Positions 1-6,556 of a DNA stretch of 12,401 nucleotides are shown piece by piece. The translations under genes were made by a program, and so were the position numbers. The stretch comes from Ruminococcaceae bacterium UBA3323 (GTDB lineage: Bacteria; Bacillota; Clostridia; Oscillospirales; Acutalibacteraceae). A model generated the notes under the pieces. It was given only the letters and a program-made list of their open reading frames with translations, was not told where the DNA came from and ran no database searches. Location: contig DESD01000050.1 of NCBI GenBank assembly GCA_002361935.1, forward strand, positions 1 to 12,401, written 5' to 3'. Numbering within the stretch: the stretch's first letter is position 1; each line of letters begins with the position of its first letter.

Positions 1-56
1 GAACCCTCGGCACGCGGTTTTGGAGACCGCTGCTCTACCAACTGAGCTATACCCCT
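1..56 (-). tRNA. tRNA-Trp (CCA), 3' end cut by window edge
   Basis: Read on the minus strand, the sequence folds as a tRNA: acceptor strand AGGGGTA, D arm GCTC/GAGC, and anticodon stem GCGGT/ACCGC around the loop CTCCAAA. This gives anticodon CCA, which decodes tryptophan. The window ends inside the T loop, so the last 17-20 nt are missing. It lies 5 nt downstream of the CAU tRNA and is probably processed from the same transcript. Confidence 0.93.
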
Positions 57-61
57 AGATT

Positions 62-138
62 TGGTGGGCCATCAGGGACTCGAACCCCGGACCGACCGGT
101 TATGAGCCGGGAGCTCTGACCAACTGAGCTAATGGCCC
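62..138 (-). tRNA. tRNA with CAU anticodon (elongator Met, or Ile2)
   Basis: A complete 77-nt cloverleaf is visible on the minus strand: acceptor GGGCCAT/ATGGCCC, D arm GCTC/GAGC, anticodon loop CTCATAA (anticodon CAU), T arm CGGGG/CCCTG, and an encoded CCA end. It is not an initiator tRNA, because the first acceptor pair is a normal G-C and the three-G:C anticodon stem is absent. CAU is also the anticodon of the lysidine-modified Ile2 tRNA, and the two cannot be separated by eye; Met is slightly preferred. The outermost anticodon-stem pair (27-43) appears to be a C-U mismatch. Confidence 0.9.
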
Positions 139-159
139 AAATCTCGTTAATGCTTTAGT

Positions 160-188
160 ATAATACCATTATATTATTAATTAGTCAA
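160..188 (-). promoter_or_regulatory. Promoter of the tRNA pair
   Basis: On the minus strand, TTGACT (183-188) is followed after exactly 17 bp by TATTAT (160-165). This is a near-consensus vegetative sigma promoter. Transcription would start around 150-153, just upstream of the CAU tRNA 5' end at 138. Confidence 0.75.
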
Positions 189-465
189 TACCCAAAATGG
201 AAAAGTTGCAATATTTTTATGCAGACACATTCTTACATATACTGCATAATACACAGGACAAAAGTGCTCATTTGTCTTATGATAAATAATGATTTCATCA
301 TATAAGCAAGTCTGTCATCTCAATCTAACCTTTTGCCTTATGTCACACTTTGGCTTTTGTAAATCAAAAGTGCAAAATCCGTTGTTATTATTCATAAAGA
401 AACAGGAAATTTTTTTACATAATAGCCAAAAAATATAAAAAAACGTTAAATTTGTCTTTTTAATA
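189..465. other. AT-rich divergent intergenic stretch, no gene seen
   Basis: Together with its flanking promoters this stretch fills the gap between the tRNA pair and hypB. I see no convincing coding frame and no RNA family I recognise. Small inverted repeats occur, for example CTTTTG/CAAAAG at 354-370 with a 5-nt loop, but nothing stands out for DNA this rich in A and T. Confidence 0.6.
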
Positions 466-494
466 TTGAGAATTTATTAACAAAATGTTAAAAT
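466..494 (+). promoter_or_regulatory. Predicted promoter of the hypB operon with overlapping inverted repeat
   Basis: TTGAGA (466-471), a 17-bp spacer and TAAAAT (489-494) form a plausible vegetative promoter, with a start near 500 and a leader of about 30 nt. The perfect inverted repeat TTAAC-N5-GTTAA (477-491) lies in the spacer and runs into the -10 box, where a bound protein would block polymerase. Its shape recalls sites of Crp/Fnr-family or Rex-type anaerobic regulators, but the regulator cannot be assigned, and AT-rich DNA yields such repeats by chance. Confidence 0.5.
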
Positions 495-532
495 ATAAGC
501 AGTGATTATCAATACTTTACGGGTGCACAAAT

Positions 533-1201
533 ATGGACGAAGTTAAAATCATAGAAATAAAGCAAAGTGTTTTCAAAAATAATGACGAACAGGCAGAGCA
601 TTTAAGAGAAAGCCTTAAGAAAAAAGGTGTATTTTTGCTCAACTTAATGTCCTCGCCCGGTTCCGGAAAAACCACAACACTTAAAGCAACCATAAACGCT
701 TTGAAAGACAGGATTAAAATCGGCGTTATGGAGGCTGATATTGACAGCGATGTTGATGCAAAAAAAATAGCCGAAACCGGTGTAAAAGCAATTCAGCTTC
801 ATACGGGAGGCATGTGCCATCTTGACGCCGAAATGACAAAACAGGGACTTGATGCCCTTAACACGGAGGATATTGATTTAGCAATTCTGGAAAATGTAGG
901 AAATCTTGTCTGCCCGGCTGAATTTGATACAGGTGCAGTTAAAAATGCAATGATACTATCCGTTCCGGAGGGTGATGACAAGCCGCTGAAATATCCGCTT
1001 ATGTTTTCAATAAGTGATGTTGTGCTTATAAACAAAATTGATGTGCTTCCCTATTTTGATTTTGATGTTGAGAAATGCAGGGAATACATCCGAGAAAGAA
1101 ATCCAAATGCCAAGGTGTTTACCATTTGCGCAAAAAGCGGAGAAGGTATAGACGAATGGACCGAATGGCTCAACAACGAAGTTAGGGAATGGAAAAAATG
1201 A
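533..1201 (+). CDS. hypB: HypB-type nickel-insertion GTPase
   Basis: HypB is a SIMIBI-class GTPase that receives or delivers nickel with HypA during [NiFe]-hydrogenase maturation in the cytoplasm. The 222-residue protein carries the P-loop SSPGSGKTT (residues 40-48), the switch region EADIDSDVDA (67-76), the family signature HTGGMCHLDA (90-99), the ENVGNLVCPAEFD segment (120-132) and the G4 motif NKID (167-170). Cys95-His96 and Cys127 match the metal site at the HypB dimer interface. The His-rich stretch and the N-terminal CxxCGC motif of some HypBs (such as E. coli) are absent, so this is the short form. The start at 533 has a modest GGGTG (521-525) seven bases upstream. It is first in a group with the flavoprotein gene and hypA. 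UreG and other relatives lack this combination of signatures, so the family call is firm; the physiological nickel target is unknown. Confidence 0.95.
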   Translation: MDEVKIIEIKQSVFKNNDEQAEHLRESLKKKGVFLLNLMSSPGSGKTTTLKATINALKDRIKIGVMEADIDSDVDAKKIAETGVKAIQLHTGGMCHLDAEMTKQGLDALNTEDIDLAILENVGNLVCPAEFDTGAVKNAMILSVPEGDDKPLKYPLMFSISDVVLINKIDVLPYFDFDVEKCREYIRERNPNAKVFTICAKSGEGIDEWTEWLNNEVREWKK

Positions 1202-1357
1202 GAACCCGACTGGCCTGCAGCAAATGAACCCCTCAAAATTTGCCTGTGGCATAATTTTGAGATGACTGTAATAACCATTAACGCCTTGTCCGGCTACAGC
1301 AGGGTGTTGATGATTTTTAATGAAAGTTTTGTAGCCTGAAAGGCTATGGTGATTTTT
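1202..1357 (+). promoter_or_regulatory. Structured leader between hypB and the flavoprotein gene; candidate cis-regulatory RNA
   Basis: This 156-nt stretch has no convincing coding frame but unusual pairing potential. Hairpin I (1232-1261) pairs CTCAAAATT-TGCC with GGCA-AATTTTGAG through one bulge and a TGT loop. Hairpin II pairs 1276-1286 with 1302-1312, 11 bp including three G-U pairs, around a 15-nt loop. GGCTAC in that loop (1292-1297) is complementary to GTAGCC at 1331-1336, giving an H-type pseudoknot. GTAGCC also takes part in hairpin IV (TAGCCT-GAA-AGGCTA, 1332-1346), directly before the ribosome binding site GGTGAT (1348-1353). The last two pairings exclude each other, as expected of a translational switch. 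ACCAT at 1274-1278 could also pair with ATGGT at 1346-1350. I do not recognise a known riboswitch class, and the function is inferred. Confidence 0.45.
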
Positions 1358-4177
1358 ATGTACGAATATAAATTTGATAAGATTAAAGGCAAATCTTATC
1401 CAAGTGCAGAACGAATTATGCACTATTATGAAAACCACAGCAATGAACCGCCGAGAGAACTGATTTTAAAGCTTGGCAAAAAAATTACAGACCGAATTCT
1501 TTACAAATTACCGTGGCTTCCCAAGGTTGGCGAAACAATGACTGTGAAAGATCCTGAATATTGGGGACTTGCGGCAATGGTTTCTGACGAAATGGCAGAG
1601 GTTGCCCTTAAAATGAAAGTACACAAGGGTATGAAAATGCCTGAAATCATGAAAGCAACAGGTAAAGACGAGGCATATCTTGAAAAAATACTTGATGAAA
1701 TGGCTCAGATTGGCTTAATTGAGTATAATTGGGAAAACCCTGAACACGAAAAGCAATATGTGCTTCCTATGTTTGTTCCGGGAAGTGCAGAATTTTTTAA
1801 TATGAAATGGGAAAACATTGTTGAGCATCCGGAGGTTGCAAGCTTCTTTGAAAGAATGACACAGCTTCCGCTTGAAGTAATTACCCCTATGGTTCCTCCC
1901 GGAGGAGCAGGAATCGGTATGCATGTAATTCCTGTTGAAAAAGCAATAGAGATGGAAAACAAATCTGTTCCTGTTGAGCATATTTCACACTGGCTGGATA
2001 AATATGACGGTAAGTATGCTGCAGGGCCGTGCTCCTGCCGTTACTCAAGAGCAATTCTCGGAGAGGGCTGCGCTGATGACCCCGAGGATTGGTGCATCGG
2101 CGTAGGCGATATGGCGGATTACCTTGTTGAAACAAACAAGGGGCACTATATAACACGTGAAAAGGTTATGGAAATTCTTCAGCGTGCCGAGGACAACGGA
2201 TTTGTTCATCAGATAACGAATATCGACGGCGAAAACAAGATTTTTGCAATCTGCAACTGCCAGGTTAAGGTTTGCAATGCACTTCGTACCTCGCAGCTAT
2301 TCAACACACCTAATATGAGCCGATCAGCTTATGTAGCAAGGGTTGAGACCAAGGACTGTGTTGCGTGCGGAAGATGCGTTGAATACTGCCCTGCAGGTGC
2401 TGTAAAGCTTGGACAGAAGCTTTGCAAAAAGGATGGCACAGAGGTTACCTATCCGAAGCAGGAGCTTCCCGATGCAGTAAAATGGGGCAAGGACAAGTGG
2501 AGACCCGATTACAGAGACAAAAACAGAATCAACTGTTATGATACGGGAACCGCACCCTGCAAAACTGCCTGCCCTGCTCATATTGCGGTTCAGGGATATA
2601 TTAAAATGGCGGCACAGGGAAGATACACGGATGCACTTGCTCTTATTAAAAAAGAGAACCCGTTCCCTGCTGTTTGCGGCAGAGTTTGCAACAGAAGATG
2701 CGAAGATGCCTGCACAAGAGGAACCATTGACGAAGCTGTTGCAATAGACGAAATCAAGAGATTTATTGCACAGAAGGATCTTGATGCCGAAACAAGATAT
2801 ATTCCCGAAAAGGTTATTCCGTCAAACCGCGGAGAATTTAAGAATAAGATTGCTATTATAGGCGGAGGCCCTGCGGGACTTTCCTGTGCATACTACCTTG
2901 CTGCAACCGGATACAGACCAACGGTGTTTGAAAAGAATGAAAAAGCAGGCGGTATGCTGACTTACGGCATTCCCTCTTATAAGCTTGAGAAAGATGTTGT
3001 TGAAGCTGAAATTGATATTATCCGTGAACTCGGCGCAGAAATCAAATGCGGTGTTGATGTAGGAAAAGACATTACACTTGATGAATTAAGAGAACAGGGC
3101 TATGAAGCATTTTACATTGCGATCGGCTGTCAGGGAAGCAGAAAGGCAGGCATAGCAGGAGAAGATGCTGAGGGTGTTATGAGCGCTGTTGATATTCTTC
3201 ACAAAATTGCGGAAAACCACGAGCTTGACCTGAACGGCAAAAAAACCGTTGTTATCGGCGGCGGTAATGTTGCAGTTGATGTTGCAAGATCCTCAAAACG
3301 CTGCGGCGCTGATATTTTAGGAATGTACTGCCTGGAAAGCAGAGAAGAAATGCCGGCTTCGGAAGAAGAAATCTTTGAAACGGAAGATGAGGGTATCGAA
3401 ATATTCAACGGCTGGGGGCCGAAAGAAATTCTTACGGAGAACGGCAGAGTTACAGGCATCGTTCTTAAAAGGTGTGTAGCCGTTAAGGATGACGAGGGCA
3501 GATTCAATCCTCAGTATGATGAAAACGATACCAAAACAATTGCTTGCGATAATGTATATCTTTCAATCGGTCAAAGCATAGTTTGGGGTAACCTGCTCAA
3601 AAATGAAAGCGTTGAACTTGGAAGGGGCGGCTCCCCTATTGCAGACAGCCTTACATATCAGACAGCGCAGGAGGATATTTTTGTTGGCGGAGATGTTTAC
3701 AGCGGCCCTAAATTTGCCATTGATGCTATTGCGGCAGGTAAGGAAGGTGCCGAATCCATTCACCGCTTTGTTCATTACAACGCAAGCTTAACCATCGGTA
3801 GAAACAGAAGAGATTTTATTGAGCTTAACAAAGATGATATTCAGGTTGAAAGCTACGATAATTCTTCCAGACAGGTTCCCGAAACGGATAAAAGCATTGA
3901 CCACAGGAAATCCTTCAGGGATGCACACAAGGCATTAACGGAAGATCAGCTTAAGATTGAAACCTCACGCTGCCTTGGCTGCGGTGCTTCGGTTGTTGAT
4001 GAAAACAAGTGCATCGGCTGCGGTGTATGCACAACAAAGTGCGAGTTTGACGCCATCAAGCTTCATCGTGAAAACCCCGAATGCAGCACAATGGTAAATT
4101 CGGATGACAAAATGAAAGCAATTTTGCCATATATGCTGAAAAGGCAGATTAAAATTAAGCGTGCTAAAAAAGGCTGA
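1358..4177 (+). CDS. Multi-cluster Fe-S flavoprotein, GltD/NfnB-like NAD(P)H oxidoreductase with N- and C-terminal ferredoxin domains
   Basis: This is a predicted cytoplasmic NAD(P)H:acceptor oxidoreductase of the glutamate synthase small-subunit fold. Numbered from ATG 1358 (939 aa), residues about 60-130 look winged-helix-like. An extra cysteine cluster follows (C225, C227, C238, C246, C299, C301, C306), then a 4Fe-4S ferredoxin motif (C334, C337, C340, C344). The GltD-type cysteines are C401, C405, C440, C444, C448 and C452. The FAD loop GGGPAG is at 502-507, the NAD(P) loop GGGNVA at 634-639 and the closing GGD at 777-779. A second ferredoxin domain follows (C872, C875; C885, C888, C891, C895). 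The in-frame ATG at 1346 is less likely, because GGTGAT sits correctly for 1358. Ordinary GltD is about 450-490 aa, so this is a large fusion. No glutamate synthase large subunit is adjacent, and flanking hypB and hypA suggest a nickel-linked role. Its electron acceptor cannot be read from sequence. Confidence 0.88.
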   Translation: MYEYKFDKIKGKSYPSAERIMHYYENHSNEPPRELILKLGKKITDRILYKLPWLPKVGETMTVKDPEYWGLAAMVSDEMAEVALKMKVHKGMKMPEIMKATGKDEAYLEKILDEMAQIGLIEYNWENPEHEKQYVLPMFVPGSAEFFNMKWENIVEHPEVASFFERMTQLPLEVITPMVPPGGAGIGMHVIPVEKAIEMENKSVPVEHISHWLDKYDGKYAAGPCSCRYSRAILGEGCADDPEDWCIGVGDMADYLVETNKGHYITREKVMEILQRAEDNGFVHQITNIDGENKIFAICNCQVKVCNALRTSQLFNTPNMSRSAYVARVETKDCVACGRCVEYCPAGAVKLGQKLCKKDGTEVTYPKQELPDAVKWGKDKWRPDYRDKNRINCYDTGTAPCKTACPAHIAVQGYIKMAAQGRYTDALALIKKENPFPAVCGRVCNRRCEDACTRGTIDEAVAIDEIKRFIAQKDLDAETRYIPEKVIPSNRGEFKNKIAIIGGGPAGLSCAYYLAATGYRPTVFEKNEKAGGMLTYGIPSYKLEKDVVEAEIDIIRELGAEIKCGVDVGKDITLDELREQGYEAFYIAIGCQGSRKAGIAGEDAEGVMSAVDILHKIAENHELDLNGKKTVVIGGGNVAVDVARSSKRCGADILGMYCLESREEMPASEEEIFETEDEGIEIFNGWGPKEILTENGRVTGIVLKRCVAVKDDEGRFNPQYDENDTKTIACDNVYLSIGQSIVWGNLLKNESVELGRGGSPIADSLTYQTAQEDIFVGGDVYSGPKFAIDAIAAGKEGAESIHRFVHYNASLTIGRNRRDFIELNKDDIQVESYDNSSRQVPETDKSIDHRKSFRDAHKALTEDQLKIETSRCLGCGASVVDENKCIGCGVCTTKCEFDAIKLHRENPECSTMVNSDDKMKAILPYMLKRQIKIKRAKKG

Positions 4178-4182
4178 TTACT

Positions 4183-4527
4183 ATGCATGAGCTTGGAATT
4201 GTTTTTCATATTATAAAAAGCGTTGAAGATGTTGCAGTTCGGAACGAGCTGAAAAAAGTAAATTCTGTTACGATTGAGCTTGGTGAGGTATCCGGCGTTC
4301 TCCATAATTATCTGGATGACTGCTGGAGCTGGGCATGTGCCAAGAAAGAGCTTATGAACGGAGCAAAGCTTATCATTGAGGTTATTCCTGCAATAACCTA
4401 CTGCGAAAGCTGCAAAAATACTTATAATACTGTTGAGCACGGCAAAATATGCCCGAACTGCAAATCCGAAAGCACTTATCTTATTTCCGGAAATGAGATT
4501 AATATAAAGGAAATTGAGGCTGTTTAA
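4183..4527 (+). CDS. hypA: HypA-type nickel metallochaperone
   Basis: HypA binds nickel with its N-terminal MHE motif and passes it on with HypB; a separate zinc site keeps the fold. This 114-residue protein begins MHELG, so His2 and Glu3 are in place. It has the zinc ribbon C74-x2-C77 and C90-x2-C93 with 12 residues between the pairs, and ends in the typical GNEINIKEIE strand. Length and layout are those of a normal HypA. The start lies 5 nt after the flavoprotein stop codon, with AAAAAAGG (4166-4173) as ribosome binding site, so the two genes are almost certainly co-transcribed. No hypC, hypD, hypE, hypF or hydrogenase gene is visible, so the nickel acceptor is open. HybF is the close alternative name for the same family. 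Confidence 0.94.
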   Translation: MHELGIVFHIIKSVEDVAVRNELKKVNSVTIELGEVSGVLHNYLDDCWSWACAKKELMNGAKLIIEVIPAITYCESCKNTYNTVEHGKICPNCKSESTYLISGNEINIKEIEAV

Positions 4528-4552
4528 AATAGCATAAAGCAACAGGAAGCTA

Positions 4553-4573
4553 AGGTTCACTTTTCTTGAACCT
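4553..4573 (+). other. Hairpin between hypA and the membrane protein gene
   Basis: AGGTTCA (4553-4559) and TGAACCT (4567-4573) form a perfect 7-bp stem with a 7-nt loop. The following sequence is A/T-rich but lacks a clean T tract, so it is at best a weak terminator or attenuator. Some read-through from the hyp operon into the membrane protein gene is possible. Confidence 0.4.
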
Positions 4574-4607
4574 ATAAACATATTATATTTTTAAAGGGAG
4601 GATTTCC

Positions 4608-5648
4608 ATGTTATTCCAAATTTACGGCGATAACGCTTTATATCAGCTTTTGGGCTGGGTGCTTGTTTTCGCCGCTCTCGTTATCTTTAACGAGATTGCC
4701 CGCCGTACCAAAGCAGGCGGTATTGCATTATTTCTTGTATTACCTGCAGCTTTATCGGTTTACTTCATTGCTGTAGCAATCGGTGCCAAATCAGGTGCTG
4801 AATGGGCAATAAACAATCAGACGCACATTTATATGAATGGTTGGTTCCATTATGCAAAGCTCTACGCTGCAACAGCAGGCTGTATCGGCTTTATGATGCT
4901 TAAATACAAATGGAGCATCGGAAAAAAAGACTGGTTTAAGGTTTTTCCGTTTTTAATCGTTGCAATCAACATTCTTATCGCAGTAGCCTCCGACTTTGAA
5001 TCCGCTATCAAAGGCGGAATCACAGGCGGCTGGTGGTTCTCTTCAGAGAATGTTTGGATTTACGGCGGTTGGTGGAACTGGCTTAATGGTTTTGCCGGAA
5101 TCATTAACATCCTTTGTATGACGGGCTGGTGGGGCATTTACTCATCCAAGAATAAGCAGGATATGCTTTGGCCTGATATGACATGGTGCTATATCCTTGC
5201 ATATGATGTTTGGAACTTTGAGTATACTTACTTAAATCTTCCGAGCCACTCCTGGTACTGCGGTCTCGCGCTTCTTCTTGCTCCTACTTTTGCGAATGCA
5301 TTCTGGAACAAGGGCGGCTGGATTCAGAACCGTGCAAACACACTTGCACTTTGGTGCATGTTCGCTCAGGTATTCCCCATTTTCCTTGATAAGAGCAAAT
5401 TCTCGGTTATTTCAACCGTATACCCGGAAGGATATGTTATGAGCGAAGCAATGCCGACATCTGCTAATCCGAAGGCACAGGCTGTTATAGCTATTCTTGC
5501 TCTTGCTGTTAACGTTTGCGTTCTTACAGCAATTATTATGCGTGCCAAGAAACAGAAGAAGAATCCGTATAAGAATGAAATCTTTACAGATCAGAAGGAT
5601 TACAAGCTTGCTCTTGAAAGAGCTGCCGAAGCAAACAAAATTGCTTAA
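4608..5648 (+). CDS. Tryptophan-rich polytopic membrane protein, probably DUF5692 family
   Basis: A 346-residue integral membrane protein with about eight or nine hydrophobic segments (roughly residues 10-30, 38-58, 84-100, 113-128, 160-178, 190-205, 217-232, 245-260 and 290-311) and a charged, Lys-rich C-terminal tail from about 312, probably cytoplasmic. It has 20 tryptophans (5.8%), concentrated at 142-158 and 174-202, with doublets GWW at 141-143, GWW at 154-156 and GWW at 173-175. It has no signal peptide, nucleotide-binding motif or known transporter signature. I recall the overall look from the uncharacterised DUF5692 family, but this needs a profile search. The start is well supported by GGGAGGA (4596-4602) five bases upstream. 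It lies 80 nt after hypA and before a strong terminator, so a link to nickel or the flavoprotein is possible but unproven. Confidence 0.8.
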   Translation: MLFQIYGDNALYQLLGWVLVFAALVIFNEIARRTKAGGIALFLVLPAALSVYFIAVAIGAKSGAEWAINNQTHIYMNGWFHYAKLYAATAGCIGFMMLKYKWSIGKKDWFKVFPFLIVAINILIAVASDFESAIKGGITGGWWFSSENVWIYGGWWNWLNGFAGIINILCMTGWWGIYSSKNKQDMLWPDMTWCYILAYDVWNFEYTYLNLPSHSWYCGLALLLAPTFANAFWNKGGWIQNRANTLALWCMFAQVFPIFLDKSKFSVISTVYPEGYVMSEAMPTSANPKAQAVIAILALAVNVCVLTAIIMRAKKQKKNPYKNEIFTDQKDYKLALERAAEANKIA

Positions 5649-5748
5649 TCCGGCTTTTTGGAAAGCTTTGATTACGATTCATTGCCTAGCCAAACAAGAG
5701 AGGAGCCAATAGCCTAAAATAGTCAGGTTTTTGTGCATAGCGAAATTT

Positions 5749-5785
5749 TAAACCAAAGGACAATATTGTTCTTTGGTTTATTTTA
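5749..5785 (+). terminator. Rho-independent terminator after the membrane protein gene
   Basis: A nearly perfect inverted repeat, AAACCAAAG (5750-5758) with CTTTGGTTT (5771-5779), continues inward as ACAAT/ATTGT through one G-T pair, and is followed by ATTTTA. It separates the hyp/membrane-protein unit from the acetyltransferase gene. Confidence 0.75.
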
Positions 5786-5794
5786 TGCTATTAT
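5766..5794 (+). promoter_or_regulatory. Possible promoter of the acetyltransferase gene
   Basis: TTGTTC (5766-5771), 17 bp and TATTAT (5789-5794) fit a vegetative promoter 45 nt upstream of the start codon. The -35 box lies in the 3' half of the preceding terminator. The -35 match is weak (3 to 4 of 6 bases) and the region is AT-rich. Confidence 0.35.
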
Positions 5795-5838
5795 TTCATT
5801 AACAGATAAATGCGAATTTGCTGGGGGGTGATAGGCAA

Positions 5839-6309
5839 ATGGAAAGAACAGTAATTGAATTGTTAGAGATTCAAAAAGTGGACAAAGATACGGAAATGGC
5901 GGATAGATTGCTGGATTTCGTTGAAAACTTTTCATGGCTGGAAGTTAAAGACCATACTGTGCAGACGATTAAAAATTGGGCCTTTGAGGAATGGGAAACT
6001 CCGTTTGCAGCAACAATATGCGGACGCATTGTGGGAATGGTAACTATCATGAAATCTGACTATTATCCACTACCTGAGATATATCCATGGATAACAACTT
6101 TGTTTGTAACTGAAGAATATCGTGGTCAAAAAATCAGTGGGAAGCTCATTGATTTTGCAAACAAATATGCAAAAAAGATTGGTTTTGACAGGACATATAT
6201 CCCAACAGAATTTGTTGGCTTATACGAAAAATATGGTTATTGCTATATTAAGGATATTGTGAATTACGGTAACGGTGTTGACCGTCTGTATGCTAAAGAA
6301 TTGAAATAA
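5839..6309 (+). CDS. GNAT-family N-acetyltransferase
   Basis: A 156-residue single-domain GNAT protein that would transfer an acetyl group from acetyl-CoA to an amine; the substrate is unknown. The acetyl-CoA-binding motif A is the strand WITTLFV (84-90) plus loop YRGQKISGK (94-102) and its helix. The usual R-x-x-G-x-G loop is degenerate here (Lys98 and Ser100 replace the two glycines). The C-terminal LYEKYGY (128-134) is the usual motif B segment. The start at 5839 is chosen because GGGGGGTGAT ends six bases before it; a TTG at 5818 in the same frame lies upstream of that site. It is flanked by a terminator on one side and hairpins on the other, so it is monocistronic and unrelated in operon terms to its neighbours. 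Confidence 0.85.
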   Translation: MERTVIELLEIQKVDKDTEMADRLLDFVENFSWLEVKDHTVQTIKNWAFEEWETPFAATICGRIVGMVTIMKSDYYPLPEIYPWITTLFVTEEYRGQKISGKLIDFANKYAKKIGFDRTYIPTEFVGLYEKYGYCYIKDIVNYGNGVDRLYAKELK

Positions 6310-6321
6310 CTGCATGCACCA

Positions 6322-6349
6322 GCTTCCGGTTTATTACCAAACCGGAAGC
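6322..6349. other. Perfect 11-bp hairpin after the acetyltransferase gene
   Basis: GCTTCCGGTTT (6322-6332) and AAACCGGAAGC (6339-6349) pair perfectly around a 6-nt loop, 12 nt after the stop codon. No T tract follows on either strand, so it may be an mRNA 3'-end stabiliser rather than an intrinsic terminator. Confidence 0.6.
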
Positions 6350-6390
6350 ATAATACCGTAACAATATTGGATTTAGATATGCAAAATCCA

Positions 6391-6424
6391 TATAAAAACC
6401 ACGAACAATAAATGTTCGTGGTTT
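6391..6424 (-). terminator. Probable terminator for the minus-strand surface protein gene
   Basis: AAACCACGAACA (6396-6407) and TGTTCGTGGTTT (6413-6424) form a perfect 12-bp stem with a 5-nt loop. Read on the minus strand the stem runs into TTTTTATA, the expected U tract. On the plus strand the following bases are ACTTCG, a poorer match. Confidence 0.6.
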
Positions 6425-6515
6425 ACTTCGTTATGACAGCTAAGCTTAGCAACGGGATTTATTTCAGCGTAAACTTTCAGTATCCTTACTGCTTATAAAA
6501 GCCTTTATAACCGAC

Positions 6516-6554
6516 AAATGCGGTCTGGTAGACAGACCGCATTTATATTTTTTT
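6516..6554 (+). terminator. Strong hairpin with T tract between convergent genes
   Basis: AAATGCGGTCTG (6516-6527) and CAGACCGCATTT (6533-6544) make a perfect 12-bp stem with a 5-nt loop. On the plus strand it is followed by seven T residues (6548-6554), a classic intrinsic terminator for transcripts coming from the acetyltransferase side. It also lies 12 nt beyond the stop of the minus-strand surface protein gene and could help terminate that transcript, though on that strand only TTTG follows. Confidence 0.75.
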
Positions 6555-6556
6555 AA

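Noticed and set aside
1232..1261. Intrinsic terminator of hypB
   Set aside because: The hairpin is strong but is followed by ATGACTG, not a T tract.
1202..1357. NiCo (czcD) riboswitch, which the hypA/hypB context would make attractive
   Set aside because: The characteristic four-way junction with conserved G-rich internal loops is not visible; the pairings found form a pseudoknot of another plan.
1007..1438. Minus-strand 143-residue reading frame covering the leader and the end of hypB
   Set aside because: It mostly overlaps two well-supported genes on the other strand and shows no recognisable domain or start site.
1358..4177. Glutamate synthase small subunit proper
   Set aside because: It is twice the normal length, has added N- and C-terminal ferredoxin domains, and no glutamate synthase large subunit is adjacent.
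6439..6450. 12-bp palindrome GCTAAGCTTAGC as an operator or attachment site
   Set aside because: It is isolated between convergent genes, with no promoter or integrase nearby.
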